From Devosia enhydra (lineage in GTDB: Bacteria > Pseudomonadota > Alphaproteobacteria > Rhizobiales > Devosiaceae): DNA of 64,000 nucleotides. The stretch spans positions 268,055-332,054 of the forward strand of contig NZ_FPKU01000002.1 in NCBI RefSeq assembly GCF_900119845.1. The letters are read 5' to 3'. Positions 52,458 to 60,654 of this stretch are shown here, piece by piece. Position numbers and translations under genes: made by a program. The notes under the pieces are model-generated. The model was not told the DNA's origin. It searched no databases and was given only the letters and a program-made list of their open reading frames with translations. Position 1 is the first letter of the stretch; each line of letters begins with the position of its first letter.

Positions 52458-54736
52458 CCAGCGAGCCCATGCGCATCCTTTTCGTCTTCGCCTGGCTAGT
52501 GGTGGGCGGGGAAGAAACCGAAATCCGACTTCTGGCGCGCCATCTCGATCCCGAGCGCTACCGCATCGATGTCCTCGCCTGCTTCCGCAAGGAGGGCATG
52601 CCCGACCAGACCCATGACCAGCTGAGGGCGCTCGGCATTTCGGTCGATACCCACCCCTACGGCCTCTCCTTTGAGGATACGGTGGCCTATCTCGCGGGCA
52701 AGGTGGCGCGCTATGACCTTGTCGTTTCGTGCCAGAACGTTGCCGATATCTATCCGGCGCTGGAACGCACCTGTCTGCGCCCGCCGCTGATCGAACATGG
52801 CGGCCTCGTCTCGGAGGCCCTGGCAGGCCCCAAGCATTTCACCCATCGCTATGTCGGGGTCTGCCGCTCGATCCGCGACGCGGCCGCCTCCCGCATGCCC
52901 GACCGTCCCCATCACGCCATCGAAATCCCCTCGATGGTCGACCTCGGGGAGTTCGACCCGACCCATCGCGCAGCGGTGCGAGAGGAGTTGATGCTGGATG
53001 AGGGCGTTCCGGTCATCGGCTGGGTCGGCCGGCTCGATGCCAAGAAACGCGTGGAAGACTTCATCATGGCCGCCGCCGAGGTGCGCCGCACGCGGCCGGA
53101 TGCGGTGTTCCTCGTGATCGGCGGGCCCGATGCCTTCATGCCGGACTATGCGACACACCTGCGCACGCTCGCCCAGACGCTGGGACTTGGCGACAGCCTC
53201 CGCTTTCTGGGCGATCGCGGGGACATTCCCCGGCTCCTCTCCGGGCTCGACATCTTCGTCTGGCTCTCGCGCGGTGAGGGCATGCCCCATGTCATCGCCG
53301 AGGCCGGCGCGGCGCGCCTGCCGGTCATCGCCACGCCCGACAATGGCGCCCTCCAGCAGATCGAGGACGGGGTCTCGGGCCTCTTCGTGCCCCATGAATC
53401 CCCGGGAGCGGTTGCCGCCGCGATGCTGCGGCTCCTCGCCGATCCGCCCCTGCGCCAGAGGCTGGGCGCCGCGCTGCGGCAGACGGTTGAGAGCCGGTAT
53501 TCGGTGGCCGCCGTCATCGGTCAGTGGCGCACGCTCTTTGACGCCGTTGCCGCCGAACGGCCGGTTGCGCCTCCTCCAAGCCTCTTCCGGTCCTATTTCC
53601 AGGGCGGGTTCGAATGCTCCACCCACCGTCTGGGGAACGGGCGCCGCCTCGACATCATCGCGTCGAGCCGGCACGACGTGCATGCCGAAGACGATTACCG
53701 GCAACTTGGCGGCATGGGCCTGCGCACGGTGCGCGACGGCCTGCGCTGGCACCTGATCGAAGCCAGCCCCGGCCGGTTCGACTGGTCGAGCCTCGACCCG
53801 ATGCTGGCGGCGGCCCGGCACGCCGGAACCCAGGTGATCTGGGACCTGCTGCATTATGGCTGGCCCGACGACATCGATATCTGGGCCCCGCACTTCGTCG
53901 ACCGCTTCGCGCGCTTTGCCCGCGCGGCGGCGAGGCGGCTGAAGGATGCCAGCGATGCAGTGCCGTTCTACTGCCCGGTCAACGAGATCTCGTTTTCCGC
54001 CTGGGCCGGGGGCGATGCGGGCTATCTCAATCCCTTCGCCCGTGGCCGGGGCTTCGAGCTCAAGGTGCAGCTGGCGCGCGCCTCGATCGCGGCCATGCAT
54101 GCCATTCGCGAGGTCGATCCGCGCGCCCGCTTCGTGCATGCCGACCCCGCCATCAATGTCGTGACCGATCCGCATCGCCCGCATGAATTCGGTGCTGCCG
54201 AGGGCCACAGGCTGGCGCAGTACCAGGGCTGGGACATGTTGAGCGGCGCCATCTGGCCGCAATTGGGCGGGTCACCCGAGCTGCTCGATATCGTCGGGGT
54301 CAACTACTACTCCAACAACCAGTGGATCCATGGCGGTCCGACCCTCGATATCGGGCACCCGCTCTACCGGCCGCTGCATCGCCTGCTGATGGAAATCCAT
54401 GGGCGCTATGGCCGGCCGATGGTTCTTGCAGAAACGGGCATCGAGTTCGACCGTCGCCCGGCCTGGCTGGCCTACGTTGCCGCCCAGTTGCAGCAGGCGC
54501 GCGCCCGGGGCGTGCCGGTGGAAGGCCTCTGCCTTTATCCCGTGCTCAATCATTTCGGCTGGGACGACGACCGCCCCTGCCAGAACGGCCTGCTCGAACA
54601 GGAATTCATCGCCGGCCGCCGCGCCGTCTATACCCCGCTCGCCGACGAGCTGGCCCGGCTCCAGGGGCGGCCACCTCGCACGCGCGACGCGGCAACCCCG
54701 TCGCCCGATCGGAGCCACGCGCCGCTCCCGGCCTGA
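52454..54736 (+). CDS. Fusion of GT4-like glycosyltransferase and clan-A glycoside hydrolase-like domain
   Basis: 760 residues in one frame. Residues about 5-370 form a GT-B transferase: FVFAWLVVGGEETEIRLLA near the start, VIGWVGRLDAKKRVEDFI, and the donor-site segment SRGEGMPHVIAEAGAARLPV. After a short linker, residues about 380-735 look like a GH clan A TIM barrel: GGFECSTHRL, GLRTVRDGLRWHLIE, the acid/base glutamate E511 in CPVNEISF and the nucleophile glutamate E660 in LAETGIE. Both catalytic glutamates of a retaining hydrolase are thus in place. The combined protein could make and trim, or transglycosylate, one glycan. Last gene of the glycan operon. Confidence 0.85.
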   Translation: MTSEPMRILFVFAWLVVGGEETEIRLLARHLDPERYRIDVLACFRKEGMPDQTHDQLRALGISVDTHPYGLSFEDTVAYLAGKVARYDLVVSCQNVADIYPALERTCLRPPLIEHGGLVSEALAGPKHFTHRYVGVCRSIRDAAASRMPDRPHHAIEIPSMVDLGEFDPTHRAAVREELMLDEGVPVIGWVGRLDAKKRVEDFIMAAAEVRRTRPDAVFLVIGGPDAFMPDYATHLRTLAQTLGLGDSLRFLGDRGDIPRLLSGLDIFVWLSRGEGMPHVIAEAGAARLPVIATPDNGALQQIEDGVSGLFVPHESPGAVAAAMLRLLADPPLRQRLGAALRQTVESRYSVAAVIGQWRTLFDAVAAERPVAPPPSLFRSYFQGGFECSTHRLGNGRRLDIIASSRHDVHAEDDYRQLGGMGLRTVRDGLRWHLIEASPGRFDWSSLDPMLAAARHAGTQVIWDLLHYGWPDDIDIWAPHFVDRFARFARAAARRLKDASDAVPFYCPVNEISFSAWAGGDAGYLNPFARGRGFELKVQLARASIAAMHAIREVDPRARFVHADPAINVVTDPHRPHEFGAAEGHRLAQYQGWDMLSGAIWPQLGGSPELLDIVGVNYYSNNQWIHGGPTLDIGHPLYRPLHRLLMEIHGRYGRPMVLAETGIEFDRRPAWLAYVAAQLQQARARGVPVEGLCLYPVLNHFGWDDDRPCQNGLLEQEFIAGRRAVYTPLADELARLQGRPPRTRDAATPSPDRSHAPLPA

Positions 54737-54754
54737 GCGCCCGATCGCGGGCGC
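54737..54754 (+). terminator. GC-rich stem-loop after the glycan operon
   Basis: GCGCCCG (54737-54743) pairs with CGGGCGC (54748-54754) around an ATCG loop, directly after the stop of the fusion gene and between convergent genes. No T-run follows, so it is only a candidate terminator. Confidence 0.4.
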
Positions 54755-54792
54755 GCCTCTTCCGGAGCCATGCTCATCCCACGGGCCCTATG

Positions 54793-55593
54793 CTATCGGC
54801 CGGCGCGAGAGGGGCTGGTCCGGCGCTCCCAATCGAGGCCGGCAATGCGCGGGTCGGCAGCGAACGTCTCGGGTGGAAATTCGAGGCCCTGGCGCGGGAA
54901 ATCGCAGAGCGCCTGCACCCCCGATGCGCTGAGGCGAATGCGCCAGGTCTGGCGCGAAATCGGCGCCCGTGCGGCAAAGGCCCCGCAGGTCAGAAGCGCC
55001 AGATTGCACCCACCTCCGGGGTCGCGCACCGAGGCATAGCGGATGGTCTCGGCATCGGCGGCGCGGGCCGCATCGGCCAGGTGCTGGCAGGCGCTGTAAT
55101 CGACGAGATCGGTCCAGAGGACAGTGTCGGCCGAGAGCGGCTGACGCGTGAGATCGAGCAGCGCCTGCGTCGCGATTTGAGCCGAAAAGGCCGTGAATTC
55201 GGCGGCATCCCGGGGCCAGGGCGTTTCGGGCGACTCGGCAAAAAACAAGAGGCGGTAGAACGCCATCTCGGCCACGGCCGTGGCTGGGCTCTCGGCGGCA
55301 TAATAAACCCCCAGCGTCCGCCCGGCGCGGCGAAAGCGCGAGCCATGCGGATAGACCCCGCCATAGCGGAACGGCGTTGCAAGAAGGAAATCGAGATGCC
55401 GGCATTCTGGTGGAATGGCCGGTTTGGTGGTCTCGATCAGGTCCTCGAGCAGCGCCTGTTCGGCCAGCGTGTCGGCGAGCTTGAGCGTCGAGACGCGATG
55501 CTGCGCCTCCACCAGCCGCCAGCAGAGCCCCTCATATCGATGCAGCTCAGACGAGAGCGCGTCGCGCGTCCAGATAGGCGATGACATCGACAA
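54793..55593 (-). CDS. RES-domain toxin of a RES/Xre toxin-antitoxin system
   Basis: 266 residues. The RES core is recognisable by RYEGLCWRLVEAQ near the N-terminus, the GVYPHGSRFRRAGRTLGVYYAAESPATAVAEM region (arginine and tyrosine-glutamate positions of the NAD+-binding site) and a C-terminal GGCNLALLTCGAF. RES proteins are NAD+ phosphorylases or glycohydrolases that deplete NAD when free. The antitoxin gene lies immediately upstream on the same strand; the toxin start at 55593 (or 55587) overlaps it by about 45 bases, which fits antitoxin-first translation. Confidence 0.86.
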   Translation of the reverse strand: MSMSSPIWTRDALSSELHRYEGLCWRLVEAQHRVSTLKLADTLAEQALLEDLIETTKPAIPPECRHLDFLLATPFRYGGVYPHGSRFRRAGRTLGVYYAAESPATAVAEMAFYRLLFFAESPETPWPRDAAEFTAFSAQIATQALLDLTRQPLSADTVLWTDLVDYSACQHLADAARAADAETIRYASVRDPGGGCNLALLTCGAFAARAPISRQTWRIRLSASGVQALCDFPRQGLEFPPETFAADPRIAGLDWERRTSPSRAGR

Positions 55594-55930
55594 GTCCGCT
55601 CACGCTTTGCACTTTTTCGATCGGCCGGCCATCGAGGACGGTGTTGGGGCTGAGGAGCCAGCGTGCCGCCACCGCCTCGTCGCCGCCCACAATGGCATCC
55701 AGCGAGCGGAAGAGGCGGATGAAGAGCACGCCGAGTTCGAAGGGCTTGCTGCCCGGCTCGAGCGCGAACCCGCCGCGCTTCATGCGCGAGACGCTCGCTT
55801 CGCTCACCCCGATGATGGTTGCGAGCGTGCCGGCCGTCACGCCCAGCCGGTCGGCAGCCCGGATGACGGCCTTGGTCAGTACCGGTCCCGGTGCCGGCCG
55901 GGCCTGATCCAATGTGTGTGCACTGAACAT
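55547..55930 (-). CDS. Xre-type antitoxin with MbcA/ParS-like toxin-binding domain
   Basis: 127 residues from ATG 55930, which has GAAGG five bases upstream on the minus strand; a longer frame reaches 56035. Residues about 17-55 form a helix-turn-helix (ADRLGVTAGTLATIIGVSEASVSRM) and residues 62-125 the toxin-binding domain (FELGVLFIRLFRSLDAIVG, GRPIEKVQSVSG). In RES/Xre pairs this protein neutralises the toxin through its C-terminus and represses its own promoter. The likely promoter lies in the 111-base gap 55931-56041 toward the heme oxygenase gene. Confidence 0.88.
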   Translation of the reverse strand: MFSAHTLDQARPAPGPVLTKAVIRAADRLGVTAGTLATIIGVSEASVSRMKRGGFALEPGSKPFELGVLFIRLFRSLDAIVGGDEAVAARWLLSPNTVLDGRPIEKVQSVSGLVDVIAYLDARRALV

Positions 55931-56041
55931 ACAAACCTTCTTCAGAAAGAAACGAGCTACATTCATTCTCCTGAAAGACAAGATGGGCGCTGCGGTTTCC
56001 CGCGTCAAGATCGGCGGCTCAGCCGTGAGCACCATTCGCTG

Positions 56042-56650
56042 TCAGAAATGCGCCTCCACCCGCTCATGCGCATAGGCAAAAGCCCGGAGGGCCGCCGCGA
56101 TCGCCCGCTGCTCCTCGGCAGCCGACAGCGGCACCGAATCGAGAGCCTCGACGAACGCCTTCCAGGCTGCGCCGCGCCCCTGTGGTGGACCCGCCAGATG
56201 ACGGGCGCCGAAAATTTCCGACAATTTAAGGACCCGGGCGGCCTTGAGCAGCACGGCCGCGCCCAGCGTCGATCCTTCCGTCACATAGAGCCAGCCCAGC
56301 GCCTCGGGCAGCGGCATGTCAGCCTTAAGCGGCACGGCCTCGTCCCGGACACGACCGAGATCGGCAAGATCGTGCTCCAGCAGGTCGAGCCGGTCGCGCC
56401 CGGCCAGCCCCGGCAGCAGCAGGCCGAGATCGGCGCGGTGATAGAGCGGGCTGGCCCGCCCCAGCACATCCGCCTGAACCGCCAGGAAGCGCCCGTAGCG
56501 CTCGCGATCGGCAAAGGGCCGTCCGGCCATGATGCGCTGGTCGAGGCGCTCATGCCCGATGCGCGTCCCAGCCTTGAGCCGCGCCGCAAGACCTCCCCGC
56601 ACAGCAAGACCTGCCCGCGCCATCGCCTCTGGCATCAAGGTTTCGGCCAC
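56042..56650 (-). CDS. Biliverdin-producing heme oxygenase (BphO/HemO-like)
   Basis: 202 residues. The proximal heme ligand is H33 (GTRIGHERLD) and the distal-helix signature is GWLYVTEGSTLGA, as in bacterial heme oxygenases that make biliverdin, iron and CO. Start GTG 56650 has AGGA six bases upstream; ATG 56635 is the alternative. Similar proteins supply chromophore to bacteriophytochromes, but no phytochrome gene is in the window, so iron release from heme is equally possible. It lies between a quinate-pathway gene and a toxin-antitoxin pair. Confidence 0.85.
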   Translation of the reverse strand: MAETLMPEAMARAGLAVRGGLAARLKAGTRIGHERLDQRIMAGRPFADRERYGRFLAVQADVLGRASPLYHRADLGLLLPGLAGRDRLDLLEHDLADLGRVRDEAVPLKADMPLPEALGWLYVTEGSTLGAAVLLKAARVLKLSEIFGARHLAGPPQGRGAAWKAFVEALDSVPLSAAEEQRAIAAALRAFAYAHERVEAHF

Positions 56651-56722
56651 GGGCTATCCTCTGCGTCTTGCAAGGGGCGCAAAGATCGCCCCCATCCTCG
56701 CAGGGATCATAGGAAGCCCGTG
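56648..56722. other. Long-armed inverted repeat between quiC and the heme oxygenase gene
   Basis: CACGGGCT-A-TCCT (56648-56660) is complementary to AGGA-A-GCCCGTG (56711-56722) over 12 bases with one mismatch, 50 bases apart, in the 105-base gap between the two genes and reaching the heme oxygenase GTG. It could fold as a large hairpin in the leftward transcript. Function not known. Confidence 0.35.
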
Positions 56723-56755
56723 CCCGAGGCGCCAGAGCCTATGCCGATGACCTCG

Positions 56756-58630
56756 TCAGGGCATGGCGGCCGAGAGGGCGCGTTTCTGCGCGGCGATGCG
56801 GAAGGGCGCGTTCGGAGCGCCATAGCCGCGATAGCCCCCGCGCCGCTCGACGATCTCGAAAAAGAACCCCTCGCCCATGGTGTGGCTGTAGGCCTGCAGG
56901 AACTCCCCGCTCTCGTCACGGTCGTAGAGAATATTGTGGGCCCGCAGCCGGGCGACGAAATCCGGATCGAGCCCCAGCCGGGCCTCGACATCGTCGTAAT
57001 AGCTCTGGCCGATGGGGAGCGTCGGCAGGCCCATCGCCGCGACCGCCGCGAAGATGTCGCTGGTGGCGAAGGCCAGATGCTGCACGCTCGAGCCAAAGGT
57101 GCGGGTCACGAAATGCCCGGCCAGCGTCCGGCTGTTCTCGGCGCCATTGAGCGTGAGCCGCAGGCTGCCCGAGGGCGATTCAACCGCCAGCGAGCGTACG
57201 AGCCCCGACGGATCGGGCACGTCGACGAGGGCGCTTTTTTCCATCGCAAAGATCGAGCGATAAAACAGCACCCAGGTCAGCATCTCGTCATGGTTCATGG
57301 TCTGGGCGATATGATCGACCCGCTCGAGACCGACCGGCGCCACCGGCTCGACACCGCTGATGGGCACGAACTCCACATCCCAGACGCGCGCAAGCTCGGA
57401 CCGATCGTCGAGAAAATGGATGACCCCGCCCCCGACCCCGCGGATGGCGGGAATGCGCAACTCCCCCTCGCCCACCGCCTGCTCGAAGGGCTGGGCCCCG
57501 AGCGCCCGGGCCCGCGCCACGGTTGCCGCCGCGTCCTCTACCTTGAGGCCGATGGCATAGGCCGAGGTGCCGTGGGTGACATAGGTGGCATGGGCCAGCC
57601 CGTCATCCTCGGTATTGACCACGATGTTGATGCCGCCCTGGCGATAGAGCACCACGCTCTTGGTGCGGTGGCGCCCAACCTTGGCAAAGCCCATGGCCTT
57701 GAGCCGCGCCTCGAGATCGGGGGCCGAACGCGCATCGGCGGCGAATTCGATGAATTCGACGCCCTTGACCGCGATGCGGTCGGGCATGGCCGGCACGCTC
57801 AGCGCACTATGGGGTTCTTTGCGCGCCACCTGGTCCATGAGGTAGACGAGCGAGCGATGCCCGTCCGCCGCGATGGCGCGCGACGAGCCGCCGCGGAACT
57901 GGTCGTTGAAGATTTCGAGCGACAGCGGCCCGGCATAGCCCGTCGCCGCCACCGCCTGCATGAAGGGCACCACCGCCAGGTCGCCCTCACCCGGCATGTT
58001 GCGGAAATGCCGGCTCCAATAGAGCAGGTCCATGTCGATGAGCGGCGCATCGGCCAGTTGCACGATGAAGATGCGGTCGCCCGGAATGGCGCGGATGGTA
58101 TCGGGGTCGATGCGCCGGGCGAGCGTGTGGAAGCTGTCGAGGATGAGCCCGACGCGGTTGTGGTCGGCGCGCCGCACCACCTCCCAGGCGTCGCGATGGT
58201 CGCTGACATGCCGGCCCCAGGCGAGCGCCTCATAGCCCACCCGCACCCCGAAGCCCTCAGCGATCTCGCCTAAATCGCGCAGGTCCGCCGCCGCCCGGTC
58301 GATGCCCCCGAGCGCTGCCGGCGACACGTTCGAGCAGATGAGGATGAGGTCGGTGCCCAATTCGTTCATCAGCGCGAATTTGCGCCGGGCGCGCTCGAAG
58401 GCACGGGCCCGCAGCGGCTCGGGCAGGCCCTCGAAATCGCGGAAGGGCTGGAAGAGCGTGATCTCGAGCCCGAGGTCGCGCGCCATGCGGCCGATCGTGG
58501 AGGGGCTTTCCCCGCTGGTGAGGAGATCGGTCTCGAAGATCTCCACCCCGTCGAAGCCGGCCGCCGCGATGGCTCCAAGCTTTTCGACGAGGTCTCCGCT
58601 GATCGAGACCGTCGCGATCGAGGTCCGCAT
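56756..58630 (-). CDS. quiC: 3-dehydroshikimate dehydratase with C-terminal HPPD-like domain (QuiC type)
   Basis: 624 residues in two parts. Residues 1-270 are a TIM barrel with metal ligands E134 (VGYEALAWG), D165 (LILDSFHT), Q191 (IVQLADAP) and E239 (SLEIFND); these positions agree with those I recall for Pseudomonas QuiC1. Residues about 285-610 form two vicinal-oxygen-chelate repeats like 4-hydroxyphenylpyruvate dioxygenase (SSVQHLAFATSDIF, GFFFEIVERR). The enzyme dehydrates 3-dehydroshikimate to protocatechuate in quinate/shikimate catabolism. A perfect 22-bp palindrome lies just upstream (58650-58671). GTG/ATG choice is clear: ATG 58630 with GAGGG upstream. Confidence 0.92.
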   Translation of the reverse strand: MRTSIATVSISGDLVEKLGAIAAAGFDGVEIFETDLLTSGESPSTIGRMARDLGLEITLFQPFRDFEGLPEPLRARAFERARRKFALMNELGTDLILICSNVSPAALGGIDRAAADLRDLGEIAEGFGVRVGYEALAWGRHVSDHRDAWEVVRRADHNRVGLILDSFHTLARRIDPDTIRAIPGDRIFIVQLADAPLIDMDLLYWSRHFRNMPGEGDLAVVPFMQAVAATGYAGPLSLEIFNDQFRGGSSRAIAADGHRSLVYLMDQVARKEPHSALSVPAMPDRIAVKGVEFIEFAADARSAPDLEARLKAMGFAKVGRHRTKSVVLYRQGGINIVVNTEDDGLAHATYVTHGTSAYAIGLKVEDAAATVARARALGAQPFEQAVGEGELRIPAIRGVGGGVIHFLDDRSELARVWDVEFVPISGVEPVAPVGLERVDHIAQTMNHDEMLTWVLFYRSIFAMEKSALVDVPDPSGLVRSLAVESPSGSLRLTLNGAENSRTLAGHFVTRTFGSSVQHLAFATSDIFAAVAAMGLPTLPIGQSYYDDVEARLGLDPDFVARLRAHNILYDRDESGEFLQAYSHTMGEGFFFEIVERRGGYRGYGAPNAPFRIAAQKRALSAAMP

Positions 58631-58649
58631 TCAACCCTCACTTGCTGTT

Positions 58650-58702
58650 ATGTACGAACCGGTTCGTACATCATGCTAGTGGAGCGGGCCCCATGCGGTC
58701 AA
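58650..58702 (-). promoter_or_regulatory. quiC promoter with perfect 22-bp palindromic operator
   Basis: A perfect palindrome fills 58650-58671 (half-site ATGTACGAACC and its complement). On the minus strand it lies directly after a promoter: -35 TTGACC (58697-58702) and -10 TAGCAT (58673-58678), 18 bases apart. A bound dimer would sit at the transcription start and block quiC. Two imperfect copies of the same site occur at 59443-59464 and 61448-61469. Confidence 0.8.
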
Positions 58703-58716
58703 GCGCTGCGGTTCGC

Positions 58717-59406
58717 TCAGAGGCCCAGCGTCACCAGCCGGTCGGGGCGCACCACATGGCGGGTGACCATGTCCACGGCATTGCGCCGCAGCGCCTCCTG
58801 CGCCCCGGGCGCGCCGAAATCGCGGCCGAACAGATGGCTGAAGGTTGCGCGGTTGGAGACGTTGAAAAAACAGAGCGCGCTGATCTGCCAGTGCAGCTCG
58901 ATGGGATCGAGCCCCTCGCGGAAGAGCCCGTCCTTGAGCCCGCGCGCATAGATCTGCTCGATCGTGCCGATGGCGGTGACGTTGAGCTGGCGGATGACCT
59001 TCGAACGCTCGAGATATTCGCCATGGTGGATATTCTCGATCATCACCATGCGGATGAAATCCTCATGCTGGTGATGGTGGTCGAAGGTGAATTCCACCAG
59101 CCGCCGCAGCGCATCAAGCGGGGCCAGCCCCTCGATGTCGAGCTGTGCCTCGCCCTCGCGCACCCGCCGATAGGCGTTTTCCAGCGCGCTGAGATAGAGC
59201 CCTTCCTTGTCGCCGAAATAGTAATAGATCATGCGCTTGGAGGCGCGGGTCTTGGCGGCGATCTCGTCGATGCGCGCGCCCGAAAGCCCGTTGAGCGCGA
59301 ATTCCTGCGAGGCCACCTCGATGATATTCTGCCGCGTGCCTTCGGGGTCCTGCGTCCGTGCCGCCTTGGCGCCTTGTGCGCCGCCTGAGCCTGCCAATCC
59401 TGCCAC
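58717..59406 (-). CDS. TetR family transcriptional regulator of the quinate/shikimate genes
   Basis: 229 residues. The helix-turn-helix occupies about residues 25-75 (GTRQNIIEVASQEFALNG, then ARIDEIAAKTRASKRMIYYYFGDKEGLY). The ligand domain is helical with YFRRLVEFTF-like (RRLVEFTFDHHHQHEDF) histidines. It lies between quiC and the dehydrogenase gene, transcribed leftward. The palindrome type found at quiC, at the gap in front of this gene and at the TRAP promoter is of the size TetR proteins bind, so autorepression plus control of the pathway is the simplest reading. The inducer could be a hydroaromatic acid. Confidence 0.9.
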   Translation of the reverse strand: MAGLAGSGGAQGAKAARTQDPEGTRQNIIEVASQEFALNGLSGARIDEIAAKTRASKRMIYYYFGDKEGLYLSALENAYRRVREGEAQLDIEGLAPLDALRRLVEFTFDHHHQHEDFIRMVMIENIHHGEYLERSKVIRQLNVTAIGTIEQIYARGLKDGLFREGLDPIELHWQISALCFFNVSNRATFSHLFGRDFGAPGAQEALRRNAVDMVTRHVVRPDRLVTLGL

Positions 59407-59438
59407 TCCCGAAACCGCGCCTCCCGATGCCGGGGAGG

Positions 59439-59464
59439 TTGACTAAACTAACCAGTTCGTACAT
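59439..59464. promoter_or_regulatory. Operator and -35 box between the TetR and dehydrogenase genes
   Basis: 59443-59464 matches the quiC palindrome at 17 of 22 bases (right half AACCAGTTCGTACAT well kept). A rightward TTGACT (59439-59444) overlaps its edge, the same relation as at the TRAP promoter (TTGACA 61443-61448). A repressor here would cover the divergent promoters of the TetR gene and the quinate/shikimate dehydrogenase gene. The remaining gap to the GTG start at 59628 shows only the AGGAG ribosome-binding site at 59616-59620. Confidence 0.7.
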
Positions 59465-59627
59465 TCATCGATCCGGTCGCACCCGTCATTATCGGGGGGC
59501 AGGCGCCGATAGCAAGGGCGGATAGCGGGTGGGCCGCGGCCTTTCCCATGCCTCCGCGCGCCGGCCCGCCCTCCTGAACCGGGCCGGGCGATGGCGCAGG
59601 CCCTACAAGCGGGGCAGGAGACTCCAG

Positions 59628-60530
59628 GTGGACGCAAGACTGGCCGAACGGCTCAAGCAGCATCTCGCCACGCACTCGGGCGCAGAGGGTCCCGCGCGCT
59701 TCCGTGTCGGCCTCGTCGGCCGCGGCATCCAGGCCTCCCGCACCCCCGGCATGCATGAGCGCGAGGGCGCGCGGCTCGGGCTCAGCTATGAGTACAGGCT
59801 CATCGATTTCGATGCGCTCGGGCTCGCCGATGACGATCTGGCCGATGCGGTGATGCTGATCGAGGCGGCGGGCTTTGCGGGCATCAATGTCACCCACCCC
59901 TTCAAGCAGGCGATCATCGCCGAACTCGACGCGCTCGCCCCCGAGGCGGCCGGCATCGGGGCGGTCAACACGGTGGTGTTCTCCGAACAGGGCCGGGTCG
60001 GCCACAACACCGATTGCTGGGGCTTTGCCGAAAGCTTCCGCGAGGGCCTGCCGGGCGCGCCCATCGGCACCGTCATCCAGTTCGGGGCGGGCGGCGGTGG
60101 CGCGGCGGTGGCTCATGCCCTGCTGCTCTCGGGCGTGGGGCGGCTCCTGCTCTGCGATCCCGACCGCGAGCGGACCGAGGCTCTGGCGCAGCGCCTCGCC
60201 CAGCGCTTCGGCCCCGTCGTCGCGGCGGTGAGCGATGTGCGGCTGGCCCTGCGGCAAGCCGACGGCATCGTCAACGCCACCCCCATGGGCATGGCCAAAT
60301 ATCCCGGCATGGCGGTTCCCCCCGAAGCGCTCGAGGCGCGACACTGGGTGGCCGACATCGTCTATTTCCCCGAGGAAACCGCGCTTCTGGCGCATGCCCG
60401 TTCGCTCGGCTGCCGCGTCGTGCCGGGCACCGGCATGGCAATCTACCAGGCCGTCAAGGCCTTCGAACTCTTCACCGGCCAAGCCCCCGACCGCGCCTCG
60501 ATGCACGAACACTTCCGCGCCGCAGCCTGA
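59628..60530 (+). CDS. Quinate/shikimate dehydrogenase (catabolic AroE-family enzyme)
   Basis: 300 residues from GTG 59628, chosen because AGGAG lies seven bases upstream and the frame further upstream has no similarity. Catalytic K93 (INVTHPFKQ) and D129 (GHNTDCWGF) of the AroE family are present, with a Rossmann motif GAGGGG near residue 154. The substrate loop reads QASRTPGMHE: the canonical SxS is S37-x-T39, and a threonine at the second position is what quinate/shikimate dehydrogenases such as the Corynebacterium enzyme show. It would oxidise quinate or shikimate with NAD to feed 3-dehydroshikimate to QuiC. Confidence 0.88.
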   Translation: MDARLAERLKQHLATHSGAEGPARFRVGLVGRGIQASRTPGMHEREGARLGLSYEYRLIDFDALGLADDDLADAVMLIEAAGFAGINVTHPFKQAIIAELDALAPEAAGIGAVNTVVFSEQGRVGHNTDCWGFAESFREGLPGAPIGTVIQFGAGGGGAAVAHALLLSGVGRLLLCDPDRERTEALAQRLAQRFGPVVAAVSDVRLALRQADGIVNATPMGMAKYPGMAVPPEALEARHWVADIVYFPEETALLAHARSLGCRVVPGTGMAIYQAVKAFELFTGQAPDRASMHEHFRAAA

Positions 60531-60555
60531 GGGGCGCCGGCCTCGCCTTTTCCGA

Positions 60556-60605
60556 GGGCCTCATCCTGAGGAGCCCCGCCAGGGGCGTCTCGAAGGACGA
60601 GGGCC
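60556..60605. repeat. REP-like inverted repeat of alphaproteobacterial type
   Basis: A 50-base imperfect inverted repeat between two convergent genes: ends GGGCCTCATCCTGAGGAG and GTCTCGAAGGACGAGGGCC, with a short GCCCCGCC/GGGGC centre. Sequences of the type CTCATCCTGAGGAG...CGTCTCGAAGGA are scattered in many copies in Rhizobiales genomes, always between genes. Only one copy is in this window. Besides this repeat the 124-base gap 60531-60654 has nothing I can name. Confidence 0.65.
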
Positions 60606-60654
60606 GCTTTCAGCGCCCCTCGCGAAAGCACTACCCTTAGTTTACCAGCCCCCC

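Noticed and set aside
55415-58273. A 952-codon open frame on the plus strand opposite the toxin-antitoxin, heme oxygenase and quiC genes
   Set aside because: It is antisense to four recognisable genes, has no family motif, and is rich in His, Arg, Gly and Asp as expected from the complement of GC-rich codons.
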